From Empedobacter brevis NBRC 14943 = ATCC 43319 (GTDB taxonomy: Bacteria; Bacteroidota; Bacteroidia; Flavobacteriales; Weeksellaceae), in NCBI RefSeq assembly GCF_000382425.1, contig NZ_KB908291.1, positions 62,001 through 126,000 on the forward strand: 64,000 bases of DNA, given 5' to 3'. This document shows positions 25,034 to 34,195 of the stretch, in pieces. Under the pieces are notes generated by a model. That model worked only from the letters and a program-made list of their open reading frames with translations, did not search any database and had not been told where the DNA came from. The translations under genes and the position numbers were made by a program. Within the stretch, counting starts at the first letter, position 1. The number at the start of each line of letters is the position of its first letter.

Positions 25034-26389
25034 ATGAATAGACAAAAACAAATCATATTAAACGATAATTTACCAAAGGTGATGTGGGAATTATCTTGGC
25101 CGGCAGTAGTGGCAATGGTACTCTATGGCTTGAATAATTTCTTGGACGGAATTTTTGTAGGGCATCTTATCAGTAATACAGCGCTGGCTGCTGTTGGAGT
25201 TGCTTATCCATTAGCTCAGTTTGCACAAGGATTTGGAACATTAATAGGAACCGGAATTGGTTCTGCAATTAGTATTTGGATAGGAGCGAAAGACTCTTCC
25301 AAACTAGAAAAAGCGTTTGGTACAGTAAACTATTTGACTCTTCTATTTTCTGTACTGATCACAATTCCTTGTTACATTTTTGCAGATAAATTAGTTTACA
25401 TGATGGGCGGCCGTGAGGAGATTTTAACTTTAGGGGTAGAATATTTTCGCGTAACAATTCTGGGTAGTTTCTTTTGGATTCATGGACTTGCTTTGAACAT
25501 GATTATTCGTGCAGAAGGACGGATGAAAACAGCAGCCTGGATGATTGCTGTCGGTTTAGTAGTCGATCTGGCGTTAAAGCCTTTATTCATAGACACATTT
25601 GGCTGGGGAGTTGCGGGAGCAGCATGGGCTACAAATATTTCAATGATTATATACACGTTGTTGGGAATATGGTATTATGCAGGAGGAAAGTCTTCATTTA
25701 AAACAAAGTTCTGGTCGCTGAAGAAAGAGAAAGAAATTATGAAAGAAACACTTTCATTAGGAACACCGGGCTTTATTATGATGATTATGATTGTTATTCA
25801 GAATATTGTGGTATTTAATGCGTTGGCAGAATATGGGACTGCTGCAGATATTACATTCTTTACGGCAGTTAATCGCTTTTACATCTTATTAAATACACCT
25901 TTATGGGGATTGATGCGCGCATTACAACCGGTTACAGGTATGAACTATGGCGCAAAAAAATATGACAGAAGCATTAAGGCATATCGCTTATTTTCATTCG
26001 TTGGCTTAGTCATATTACTCCCTTTTTGGCTTTTTGTCATGTTATTTCCATCCGAAGTTTTAACAATAATGATACCCGATATGAAATTTCTTCCTGGTCA
26101 ACTCATGGACTTTCGCATTTACATGAGTGTGCTTTTAGCATTGCCCTTTGTTTTTATGGCTATGGTTTGGTTTCCGGCAATAGAAGAAGCTAAACCGGCT
26201 ACCCTTATAAGTATTCTTCGCCAAATGGTATTTTATATTCCGATTATGCTTATTGTCCCTGGTTTTTATGGGGTAAGCAGCATTTACCTAGCAAGTGCTG
26301 TTATTGATTGGGTGATTTTTTTTATCGTGATTTTTACCGTTTGGAAAAGTGTGAAGAAGTTGCAAGCAAAATCGATTGTAACACCATAA
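25034..26389 (+). CDS. MATE-family efflux transporter
   Basis: A 451-residue protein with about 12 membrane segments in two halves, the usual MATE length. Family-like stretches are PKVMWELSWPAVVAMVLYGL at the start, VGHLISNTALAAVGVAYPL, and ALQPVTGMNYGAKKYDRS in the second half. MATE proteins export cationic drugs or metabolites with sodium or proton. It diverges from a PchR-like regulator with an iron-type box between them, so a siderophore or iron-linked substrate is possible but not shown. Confidence 0.92.
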   Translation: MNRQKQIILNDNLPKVMWELSWPAVVAMVLYGLNNFLDGIFVGHLISNTALAAVGVAYPLAQFAQGFGTLIGTGIGSAISIWIGAKDSSKLEKAFGTVNYLTLLFSVLITIPCYIFADKLVYMMGGREEILTLGVEYFRVTILGSFFWIHGLALNMIIRAEGRMKTAAWMIAVGLVVDLALKPLFIDTFGWGVAGAAWATNISMIIYTLLGIWYYAGGKSSFKTKFWSLKKEKEIMKETLSLGTPGFIMMIMIVIQNIVVFNALAEYGTAADITFFTAVNRFYILLNTPLWGLMRALQPVTGMNYGAKKYDRSIKAYRLFSFVGLVILLPFWLFVMLFPSEVLTIMIPDMKFLPGQLMDFRIYMSVLLALPFVFMAMVWFPAIEEAKPATLISILRQMVFYIPIMLIVPGFYGVSSIYLASAVIDWVIFFIVIFTVWKSVKKLQAKSIVTP

Positions 26390-26440
26390 TCTATTCATAA
26401 TGAATTAAAAATTTTATACGTCTACATAAATTATTTAAAC

Positions 26441-27235
26441 ATGAATTATTCAACTAAAATTAAATGGTCATTTATATCAGCAATTATCGCATCAGTACTT
26501 TGGGTGATAGGAGATATTTTGATTGTAGGGTTCGATACAAATCCAGCTGATTACCCTTTATTATCTGAAACATATGCCGAACAACTTGACACAAGCCTGG
26601 CAGTATTAATGGTAGAAGGTTCGTCTCAACGTCTAATGTTTGGCGCTTTGATCGCTTCTATGTCTGCTTTTTTATTTTTACCGGGTATCTGGTTGGCGTA
26701 TCAGTTTTTCAAACAGAAAACAAAACCTCATGCTTGGTTAACACACTTTATTTTAATGATTAGTGTCGTTTTAATGCCCTTAGGACATGCTGTTTTTTAT
26801 TTTAATGGAGAAGTATTTAAGGCTATTCTGCATACTGACCCGATAGCTCATCCTTATCTGATTAAAATAGCAGCAGATTTTACGAAAGTACTCTATATGA
26901 CATGGGGAACAGCTATTATGGTATTATTAATTGGATGGTTGTTGTATTCTATTATGGTATTTTTGGGAAAGACCACTTTACCGAGATGGGTTGGATTCAT
27001 TTCCCCAGTTTTTCTGACATTATATCAAGTGCCAATTAAATTAATGTTACCGGATTCTGTGCTAAAGGCCTGGATAAGTGCTGCCGGATTTAATATTTCT
27101 TATTTGATTTTCTTTGTCTTGCTCTTCATACTTTTTAAAAAGTCATTGCTTGAAGAAAAGAAAGAAGAGAGGCAAAGTAATGTTATTTTATTTCGAAAAA
27201 ATACCCATGTGGGACTTGCTTCAACACTTAACTGA
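26441..27235 (+). CDS. Integral membrane protein, DUF6796-like
   Basis: The 264-residue product has six or seven predicted membrane segments (for example FISAIIASVLWVIGDILIVG at 12-31 and LFGALIASM-like segment near 68). I recognise it as resembling DUF6796 proteins; their function is unknown. A basic C-terminal tail lies in the cytoplasm. It follows the MATE gene by 51 bases and may be co-transcribed with it. Confidence 0.7.
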   Translation: MNYSTKIKWSFISAIIASVLWVIGDILIVGFDTNPADYPLLSETYAEQLDTSLAVLMVEGSSQRLMFGALIASMSAFLFLPGIWLAYQFFKQKTKPHAWLTHFILMISVVLMPLGHAVFYFNGEVFKAILHTDPIAHPYLIKIAADFTKVLYMTWGTAIMVLLIGWLLYSIMVFLGKTTLPRWVGFISPVFLTLYQVPIKLMLPDSVLKAWISAAGFNISYLIFFVLLFILFKKSLLEEKKEERQSNVILFRKNTHVGLASTLN

Positions 27236-27242
27236 TTTTAGT

Positions 27243-27277
27243 AACAGCCATTTGCACTTTTGAGGTAAATGGCTGTT
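27243..27277. terminator. Hairpin between convergent genes
   Basis: AACAGCCATTT and AAATGGCTGTT form an 11-bp perfect stem with a 13-base loop, eight bases after the stop of the membrane protein gene. Confidence 0.75.
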
Positions 27278-27328
27278 GTTATGTATATCTAAGATGATAA
27301 GAAAACTTAGTGAGGAAGATTGAACGAA

Positions 27329-27763
27329 TTATTTCATCAAATCAAATGTTCCTTCTAAGGTTATGCTGCTTCTCTTACCACGGGGACTTTTATCATCTGC
27401 AAATGTTCCGAAAGCAGTTACCTTTCCTTCTTTAACATCAATAACCTGGCTAATAGATAAACCATCTTGCTCTATCCAGTTAAGAAAATATTGATGATTA
27501 TTCAGTTTTTTGTAAAAGACTTTTTCACTTCCTTCACTTATCTTTCCTTCAGAGGTTGTTGTTTTCCAGTGCAATGTACTGTCAGATAAATAAGATACCT
27601 CTGCTTTAAATTCAGGATAGGTTAAAAGGGCCTGTTGACCAATTAAAGGATAATCGTCGGTTGTTTTTTGAGAAACAGGTTTGTTATCGGTTGTGCTTTT
27701 TTCGTGTGATGTCTGACAAGAAGACAAGAACGAAATTGTTAGAATTGCTATGATGTTTTTCAT
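27329..27763 (-). CDS. Lipoprotein with a MoaF/calycin-like domain
   Basis: The 144-residue product has a short lipoprotein signal (MKNIIAILTISFLSSCQ), lipid-bearing cysteine near 16, a polar linker, and a beta-barrel-like domain from about residue 40: LIGQQALLTYPEFKAEVSYL, LHWKTTTSEGKISEGSEKV, YFLNWIEQDGLSISQVID. This resembles the MoaF and phenolic-acid-decarboxylase-like calycins, which bind small ligands. Family placement is by pattern only. Confidence 0.6.
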   Translation of the reverse strand: MKNIIAILTISFLSSCQTSHEKSTTDNKPVSQKTTDDYPLIGQQALLTYPEFKAEVSYLSDSTLHWKTTTSEGKISEGSEKVFYKKLNNHQYFLNWIEQDGLSISQVIDVKEGKVTAFGTFADDKSPRGKRSSITLEGTFDLMK

Positions 27764-28138
27764 TTCTATATTTATTTAATGTGTGATTAATTCTTTTGAG
27801 TTTCAATAAACTGTTCGAAATGTACAATTTTAGGATGATGTTCTTTTGATTTGTAGGTTAAAAATTTTATTTAATTGGATTTGTAACGATTAAATTTTTT
27901 AATATCATGCTACCTGAATGTTTCCAATTAAAGAGAGAAGAATAGTTTAGTAAAATAGATTTAAAGTCACGACGTTTTGTCTTTTCGTTAATTCGTTCGA
28001 AGGTCGCTGAGTGTCAATAATGAAACCCAAACTAAACTACTGAGAAGGAACTCAGAATGAGATTGAAAAACATAGAACAACTAAAAACGGAGAACTGAAA
28101 GTTCTCCGTTTAATATTTATTTTATAGTGAGGATCTTT
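27764..28138. other. Intergenic region with one terminator
   Basis: Apart from the hairpin at 28085-28111, I see no gene or clear promoter in these 375 bases. Confidence 0.5.
28085..28114 (-). terminator. Terminator of the oleate hydratase gene
   Basis: AAACGGAGAAC and GTTCTCCGTTT pair over 11 bp around a five-base loop. On the minus strand the stem is followed by T-rich sequence. Confidence 0.8.
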
Positions 28139-30091
28139 TTAACCTCTGAAATGACCCACCCATTCTTTAAATTTACCGAATTGTTCTAATAGAAATGATT
28201 CTTTTTCTTCTTCCTCTTCCGAATGAACATCTGATCCAATTGGTAAAATATGTTCGAAATAAGTTCCTTTCAATACTTTATTTAATAAACCTTCTCCCAT
28301 AAATGGTTTGTCATCGTTCAAGGTTTTAGTTGCTTTCAGTAAATGGCGAATGTCATATTGCAACGGATTGATATCCGGAACCTGCTTGTTTAAATTCAGT
28401 AATTCATACACTGCAATTCGTGCAGTACGAACAGAACTTTCCATTGTAAAGACCACATCATTATTCGTCTCTACAAACTGCCCTACAAGTCCTAAGTTTT
28501 TACAATCTTCGGGTACAACCTGAGGACGATCGCCTTTTGCTCTAGGCATAAACATAGACGTGATATAAGGCATGTAAGCAGAACGTGTAATGGTATTTTC
28601 GATCACCTGATCAATTTGATCTACAATACCTAAATGATAACACAATTCGGTTAAGATTTCATTTCCAGTACAAGTAGGCATCGTTTTTTTGATGTAGTTA
28701 CCTTCTTTGTCCATAAACAAGGCGTAAACCCAAAGGACTAAAACATCGTCCGGTTGTGTCGGAAAATGTGGCTGGCGATTACAGGTGAAACTCATCAGCC
28801 AATTAGAATCTGTAATTGTAATGATACCACCCGTAACTGTTTTTCCTGAATATGGATCATTGACAGAATATTCTTTTAATTTTTCAACTAATGCTGAAGG
28901 TTTACAGGTTAAAGTGACAGATTCCCATGATGATTTTTCAATATTGCTGCAAAATTTTTCCGGATGACCAAAAACAGGAGATTTCGCAGAAAGATTTTTC
29001 CATAATTTCCATCCTGCACTTTGCCCACTTGTCGTATTATCGATTGCCAGAATAGGAGCGGTAGTGTTATCTCCATATGCAGTGTCTTCTGTCATAGAAC
29101 CGGTTGTGACAATAACATAATCATTTGGCGTAACAGGAATAATGATGTCTTTTCCGTCTTGTTCTGTTATAATTCCTTTTACAACTTTTCCTTCTGTATT
29201 AACCAGAATATCTAAATCTTTTACCAAAGTATTAAGCTGGATTTTAACTCCTTTTTCCTTTAACCATTTTCCTAATGGTGTCACGAAAGTATCGTATTGA
29301 TTGTATTTAGGGAAAACCAAAGAGGAAAGATCGTTCAGTCCGTCAATGGCATGTAAAAATCGGTGCATATACAATTTGAGTTCAAGTAAACTATGCCAAT
29401 TTTCGAAAGCAAACATTGTTCGCCAAAACGTCCAGAAATTACTTTCTAAAAAAGTTTTACTGAAATAATCTTCGATGGTAAGATCATCTAATTCTTCTTT
29501 TTTCTTTAGTAAAAGTTTAATGATTGCCAACTGATCTTTTTTGTTCAACCCAAATTTGCTAAAGTCTTTTACTTTTCCTTGTTCATGAATCAGACGGGCA
29601 ATAGAATAGTTGGAATCGTTATCATTAACGAGTCTGTATTCATCTAAAACACTATAAGGTTCAGGAAGTTCCAAGGCAGGAATGTCTTGGAAAATATCCC
29701 ATAGATTTTCGTAGGTACAATCCATTTCCCGGCCTCCGCGAATAATGTAACCGTCTTTTGCGTTTCCTGCACCATCTAATGAACCGCCCTCAACATGAAG
29801 TTGTTCTATAAAGGTGATGTTTTCAGGTGTAAAATGACCGTCTCGAATAAAATAATAAGCAGTGGCTAAACCTGCAATTCCACTTCCTACAATATAAACT
29901 TTGCTGTCTTTGTACGATTTTGTAGGAATCCCTTTGTTACGTTGATAATTTCCAATCTGATCTGAAAAAGGATAGGATTTTTCAGGAGTATTTCTTGGTG
30001 TTTCTTTACTTGCATCAGGCTGGTGATCTATATTTCCATAGATGTCAGAATTAGCTAAAACTTTGTCAAACTTTGAAGTAATTTTATCCAT
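28139..30091 (-). CDS. ohyA: Oleate hydratase
   Basis: Oleate hydratase adds water to the cis-9 bond of oleic acid, giving 10-hydroxystearate, and uses FAD structurally. The 650-residue protein is the usual length and starts with a linker, then the dinucleotide motif [21 protein letters not shown] near 65 and [17 protein letters not shown] with [13 protein letters not shown], all typical of the family, as in Elizabethkingia OhyA. In bacteria it detoxifies unsaturated fatty acids. An AraC regulator lies directly upstream on the same strand. Confidence 0.96.
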   Translation of the reverse strand: MDKITSKFDKVLANSDIYGNIDHQPDASKETPRNTPEKSYPFSDQIGNYQRNKGIPTKSYKDSKVYIVGSGIAGLATAYYFIRDGHFTPENITFIEQLHVEGGSLDGAGNAKDGYIIRGGREMDCTYENLWDIFQDIPALELPEPYSVLDEYRLVNDNDSNYSIARLIHEQGKVKDFSKFGLNKKDQLAIIKLLLKKKEELDDLTIEDYFSKTFLESNFWTFWRTMFAFENWHSLLELKLYMHRFLHAIDGLNDLSSLVFPKYNQYDTFVTPLGKWLKEKGVKIQLNTLVKDLDILVNTEGKVVKGIITEQDGKDIIIPVTPNDYVIVTTGSMTEDTAYGDNTTAPILAIDNTTSGQSAGWKLWKNLSAKSPVFGHPEKFCSNIEKSSWESVTLTCKPSALVEKLKEYSVNDPYSGKTVTGGIITITDSNWLMSFTCNRQPHFPTQPDDVLVLWVYALFMDKEGNYIKKTMPTCTGNEILTELCYHLGIVDQIDQVIENTITRSAYMPYITSMFMPRAKGDRPQVVPEDCKNLGLVGQFVETNNDVVFTMESSVRTARIAVYELLNLNKQVPDINPLQYDIRHLLKATKTLNDDKPFMGEGLLNKVLKGTYFEHILPIGSDVHSEEEEEKESFLLEQFGKFKEWVGHFRG

Positions 30092-30185
30092 AATTTAGAT
30101 TTTTAAGATTCTTGAATAAAATTACGTATTATTACTGCGTTAAAGTATCCCGAAATTCGCTATTTGTATCCCAAATTTCATTTTA

Positions 30186-31061
30186 TCAAATGTATTGTTG
30201 TTTTCTGTACTGTTGCGGAGAAATAGAAGTATATTTTTTAAAAAAACGACCGAAGGAAGAAGAAGAATTAAATCCTAGCTCTAATGCAATTTGAGCAATT
30301 GTTTTCTCCGAATATCCCAACAAAACATAAGCCTCTTTTAATAAATATTCATCAATAATAACATGAGGTGTTTTTCTTGTTGCTTTTTTGACAAGCTGAA
30401 TCAGATATTTATTGGTGATGAATAATTGATCGGCATAAAATTGTACATCCTGATGGGTTATGATATTCTCTTGAACCAATTGTATAAACTTGCAAAATAA
30501 GGTGTTGATTTCAGGAGATTCATTCTCTTGATTTTCTGCTCGTTGTTTGCCAATAATAGAAGCACATTCAAGAAGTAAACTGAAAATAATAGAGCGTATT
30601 ATATCTTCTAAAAATAAGACCTTTCGTTCTCTTTGTTCTTGAAGATAATTGATTAACATCAAAAGATTTTTTGATTCAGTTTCATTGGTTTTGCAAACTG
30701 TAAAACTTTGATGAGTAAAAAGATTCAGTTTATCAATAAAAAAGGGATTTGAAATATTTTTGAGAAGAAAATTCTTCTCAAAAAATAATAGTTTCATTCT
30801 GAAATCATGGCTTTTATCTAAAATCTTCAAAACAGTGGAAGGAGCTGAAATCAAAAATTCACTTTGGGAAATAGAGTATTGTTGAGAATCTATTTCAACA
30901 TCAATTTTACCCGATAAACAAATACAAAATGCATAGAAATCAATTCGAAAAGATTTTTCCGGAAATGTAAAAATTGGATTACCGGACGATATATAATATA
31001 ATTTATTGCAATTTACACCATAAAAAGACAACGTCTCTCTTAGATTTTCATAGTTTTTCAT
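30186..31061 (-). CDS. AraC-family regulator of oleate hydratase (probable)
   Basis: The 291-residue protein has an AraC-type N-terminal domain and a C-terminal DNA-binding domain (about 190-288), with ITNKYLIQLVKKATRKTPHV and IAQIALELGFNSSSSFGRFF followed by FKKYTSISPQQYR. ATG 31061 is preferred to an upstream TTG at 31073. It lies 94 bases upstream of ohyA on the same strand, so it may be co-transcribed with and control it. Confidence 0.87.
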   Translation of the reverse strand: MKNYENLRETLSFYGVNCNKLYYISSGNPIFTFPEKSFRIDFYAFCICLSGKIDVEIDSQQYSISQSEFLISAPSTVLKILDKSHDFRMKLLFFEKNFLLKNISNPFFIDKLNLFTHQSFTVCKTNETESKNLLMLINYLQEQRERKVLFLEDIIRSIIFSLLLECASIIGKQRAENQENESPEINTLFCKFIQLVQENIITHQDVQFYADQLFITNKYLIQLVKKATRKTPHVIIDEYLLKEAYVLLGYSEKTIAQIALELGFNSSSSFGRFFKKYTSISPQQYRKQQYI

Positions 31062-31480
31062 ACTTGAAAACAATATTTGGTTGGATTTTTTATGGCAGTA
31101 GAGTTGACAAGGCTAAAATAGGAATTGTTTTGGAAGCAGAAAAAAATGAAACTAGTCTTTGTACGAATTAGAATGATAAACAGATAAAATAAATTGTGTT
31201 CAAATCATTAAAAAAGCAGAGTTGAAATTTTTCATAGATATGATTATTTTTTTAGTAAAATAATGTATATCAAAAAGTTGTTTTTTAATATTTTGGAATT
31301 TTCCTGGTCTGAATAAAATTTGTCTCCTTATTTGTCCCCCTTTCAGGAATTGATTTAAATCACTAAAACTATAATTTTAAAGAATAGAAAAGACTTTGTA
31401 AGTTAATTCATGTGATTAACCATTATAGAATGGTAAATCTTATGGTGTGATATAATTAAAATTAAAAATATATAAAAAAT
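31062..31480. other. Divergent intergenic region before the tail-collar operon
   Basis: About 420 AT-rich bases. I see only a short dyad ACCATT-ATAG-AATGGT (31419-31434), 46 bases before the first tail-collar ATG, which could be an operator. No gene is supported and no clear -7/-33 pair was found. Confidence 0.45.
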
Positions 31481-32053
31481 ATGTACGAAGGAACAATTGG
31501 TGAAATTCGGATGTTTGCAGGTCAGTTTGCCCCTAAGAATTGGGCTTTCTGCCATGGACAAATTTTACCTATTAATCAGAATCAGGCTTTATTTAGTGTA
31601 CTGGGAGTAATGTATGGAGGAAATGGTGTAACGACTTTTGCTTTACCGGATTTTAGAGGCCGAATTCCCGTAGGGTTTTCAAATGAAATTCCTTTAGGGG
31701 AAATGGCAGGAGAAGAAGCACATGCTTTAACCTCTACAGAAATACCTGCACATATACATCTTGTAGAAATAAAAGGGAATCATTTTAGGGTAAGTGCGGA
31801 GGATGCTACTCAAGCAAGGATTACATCAGGTTCTAGCCTAGCTGCACCTGTCGAATCAAGAGGTCGTATGAAAGTTCCTACACAAGGTTTTGTAGAGACA
31901 GAACCGAATGTGGGGTTAAATAGTAACTCCGTTGATTTAGGAGATGTTACGCTGCAACCGCAAGGAGGGAATCAACGACATGAAAACCGTATGCCTTCTT
32001 TAGGGATGAATTATGTGATTTGTTTATTTGGAATCTATCCATCAAGAAATTAA
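31481..32053 (+). CDS. Phage-tail-collar (Mdp-like) protein 1
   Basis: The 190-residue protein begins GTIGEIRMFAGQFAPKNWAFCHGQ, the tail-collar signature, then LFSVLGVMYGGNGVTTFALPDFRGR and ends GGNQRHENRMPSLGMNYVICLFGIYPSR. These match the tail-collar domain of microcystin-dependent protein MdpB and phage short tail fibres. No signal peptide is visible. It is the first of three related genes with gaps of 3 and 5 bases, then a run of three secreted-protein genes. Confidence 0.9.
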   Translation: MYEGTIGEIRMFAGQFAPKNWAFCHGQILPINQNQALFSVLGVMYGGNGVTTFALPDFRGRIPVGFSNEIPLGEMAGEEAHALTSTEIPAHIHLVEIKGNHFRVSAEDATQARITSGSSLAAPVESRGRMKVPTQGFVETEPNVGLNSNSVDLGDVTLQPQGGNQRHENRMPSLGMNYVICLFGIYPSRN

Positions 32054-32056
32054 TTT

Positions 32057-32644
32057 ATGGAACAAACAATAGGAGAAATTAGAATGTTTGCTGGGAATTT
32101 TGCCCCTTATGGATGGATGCTTTGTCAGGGACAATTATTGTCTATAAGTGGAAATGAAGCGTTATACTCTATCATAGGAACGTTTTACGGGGGAGATGGT
32201 ATTTCTACTTTTGCTTTACCAAACCTTGCTAGCCGTGTACCAGTTGGAATGGGACAAGGATTGGGATTAAGAAATATTATTTTGGGTGAAGAAGTAGGAA
32301 TAGAAAATGTGACACTTACGAATCCACAATTACCTGCTCATACTCATGCTATAGATAAGAATTCAGTACAAGTAACAAATGGAATTGCGAGTAATATGTC
32401 ATCTACTGCACACGAACCAACAAATGGAAAAAGTTTGGGTGTTGCAACAAATAAAGGAATTTCAACTTTAGGGTATAACCAAGAAGTACCTAATATGACG
32501 TTACATGAAACTACATTGAAAAATGAAGATTTAACGAAAACAACTTTACCGGTTGGAGGAAATCAGCCCCATAACAATATGCAACCTTATTTGGGAATTA
32601 ATTTTATTATAGCAATAGAAGGAATTTATCCTTCAAGAAGTTAG
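32057..32644 (+). CDS. Phage-tail-collar (Mdp-like) protein 2
   Basis: A 195-residue paralogue of the previous gene: TIGEIRMFAGNFAPYGWMLC, ALYSIIGTFYGGDGISTFALPNLASR, and the C-terminal GGNQPHNNMQPYLGINFIIAIEGIYPSRS. The middle differs most, as expected if it holds the binding face. It starts three bases after the preceding stop. Confidence 0.9.
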   Translation: MEQTIGEIRMFAGNFAPYGWMLCQGQLLSISGNEALYSIIGTFYGGDGISTFALPNLASRVPVGMGQGLGLRNIILGEEVGIENVTLTNPQLPAHTHAIDKNSVQVTNGIASNMSSTAHEPTNGKSLGVATNKGISTLGYNQEVPNMTLHETTLKNEDLTKTTLPVGGNQPHNNMQPYLGINFIIAIEGIYPSRS

Positions 32645-32649
32645 AATTT

Positions 32650-33234
32650 ATGGAAGAAGCTTATATAGGAGAAGTGAGATTATTTGCTGGCAATTTTGAT
32701 CCAAGAAATTGGGCATTTTGTCATGGTCAATTAATCGCTATTAGACAAAATACGGCCTTGTTTTCAATATTAGGGACAACATACGGAGGAGATGGACGAG
32801 TAACTTTTGGCTTACCTGATTTCAGAGATCATGTGGGGATGGGTGTAGGACAAGGACCTGGATTATCTGCAAGAGTATTAGGTGAAACAGGAGGAGAAAA
32901 AAATGTAACACTATTGACACATGAAATGCCATCTCATATACATGAAGTTGTGTTGTCAGATGAACCAAAATTAAAAGTTAGCTCGTCACCGGCTACGCAA
33001 ACGACACCTATTACAGGTTCGTCAATTGCTCAGCCCGGATTTTTGGTAAACGGTTCTTTTGCTCCAACAATGGGGGTGAATTTAGAAGAACCTGCAGTAG
33101 AATTAAATGCGAATATAGACATGAAATTGAGAACACAGGTTTCAGGTGGATCAATTGCTCATAACAATATGCAACCTTATATTGGGATGAATTATGTGAT
33201 TTGTTTATATGGAATTTTTCCTCCCAGATGGTAA
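32650..33234 (+). CDS. Phage-tail-collar (Mdp-like) protein 3
   Basis: The third paralogue, 194 residues: YIGEVRLFAGNFDPRNWAFCHGQ, ALFSILGTTYGGDGRVTFGLPDF, ending HNNMQPYIGMNYVICLYGIFPPRW. The three copies keep the collar frame but diverge in the variable middle (about 90-150), which suggests different binding surfaces or one heteromeric fibre. Fifteen bases separate it from the Tat-signal gene. Confidence 0.9.
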   Translation: MEEAYIGEVRLFAGNFDPRNWAFCHGQLIAIRQNTALFSILGTTYGGDGRVTFGLPDFRDHVGMGVGQGPGLSARVLGETGGEKNVTLLTHEMPSHIHEVVLSDEPKLKVSSSPATQTTPITGSSIAQPGFLVNGSFAPTMGVNLEEPAVELNANIDMKLRTQVSGGSIAHNNMQPYIGMNYVICLYGIFPPRW

Positions 33235-33249
33235 TTAAATAAGAAAGAT

Positions 33250-34164
33250 ATGGAAAGTAATAGACGTTCTTTTCTGAAACATACCGCATCTTTAATGGGA
33301 ATTGCGATGTTGAATCCTTCGTTGAAAGGGTTGGCAAATGTTTCTAAAAATATACAAGGGTTAGCTGACACATCAAATCTAACCATTTATCAAAGTAATG
33401 ATGTGGACTTATCATTCAATACATCAATCTATCGCATGATAAAAAAAGAATTGAATGAGCAGGAAACAAAAGGAATTTTAGTGGATGCAGGGAATTTATT
33501 TCGATTAGAACAACTCAATCAAGAAACACTTCAATCAATCAATTCTATCGGTTATCATGCAGTTGCGTTAAGTGCAAATTATTTAAAACTAGGAACTCAA
33601 CCATTTTTAAACTTGGCTAAAGCGTTTAATTTTTCCTTTGTTAATTGCAATTATACTTCAAAGGAAGAGGGGTGGAATGAAGCTGTTTTGCCTTATGTAA
33701 TATTGCATACCAAAGATTTAAAAATTGGTATAACCGGAGTGGCTGAGAATAGCTTTAATTCTTCGATTAGAGTTGAAAATCCATATAAAGCAGCAACTCG
33801 AATGGCAAAAAAACTGAAAACAGAAGACAAATGTGATTTAGTAATTTGTTTATCACAACTGGGAATGGAGAAGAAGAAACTAAACAGTAAAGATCTGGCG
33901 TTGAAGAGTGAAAGTATTGATTTTGTTTTGAGTACGACACAAGGACAAAAATTACATTATCCGTTGATATTAAAAAATAAAAAAGAGCAAGAAGTTATTT
34001 TGACACAAGGTGGAATGGGTGGTGAATTAGTATGTAAAAATAACATTGGATACGACGAGGAGAAGAATCGGAATGTATTTTCACAAGAGTTTATTATGCC
34101 GACGAAATCTTTTGCGAGTTCAACAGAAATTTTTAGCAAAGTGAAACAATTACAAATCGTTTGA
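33250..34164 (+). CDS. Tat-exported 5'-nucleotidase-like protein, probably catalytically inactive
   Basis: The 304-residue protein begins MESNRRSFLKHTASLMGIAM, a twin-arginine signal. The body follows the metallophosphatase/5'-nucleotidase plan, but the metal sites are altered. ND-DLS (50-54) stands for the usual DxHG, VDAGNLF (78-84) for VDAGDxF, LSANYLK (107-113) for GNHE, ICLSQLG (199-205) for LSHLG, and STTQGQ (228-233) for GHTH. Structural parts such as ILTQGGMGGEL remain. A non-enzymatic role is likely. It follows three tail-collar genes and precedes a T9SS-type protein. Confidence 0.7.
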   Translation: MESNRRSFLKHTASLMGIAMLNPSLKGLANVSKNIQGLADTSNLTIYQSNDVDLSFNTSIYRMIKKELNEQETKGILVDAGNLFRLEQLNQETLQSINSIGYHAVALSANYLKLGTQPFLNLAKAFNFSFVNCNYTSKEEGWNEAVLPYVILHTKDLKIGITGVAENSFNSSIRVENPYKAATRMAKKLKTEDKCDLVICLSQLGMEKKKLNSKDLALKSESIDFVLSTTQGQKLHYPLILKNKKEQEVILTQGGMGGELVCKNNIGYDEEKNRNVFSQEFIMPTKSFASSTEIFSKVKQLQIV

Positions 34165-34195
34165 GAACCATAAAGTTCTTATAAAAAATAATAGA

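Noticed and set aside
31481-33234. Prophage or phage-tail remnant
   Set aside because: Only collar-domain genes are present, the frames are intact, and the following genes encode Tat and Sec exported host-type proteins; no other phage gene lies within the window.
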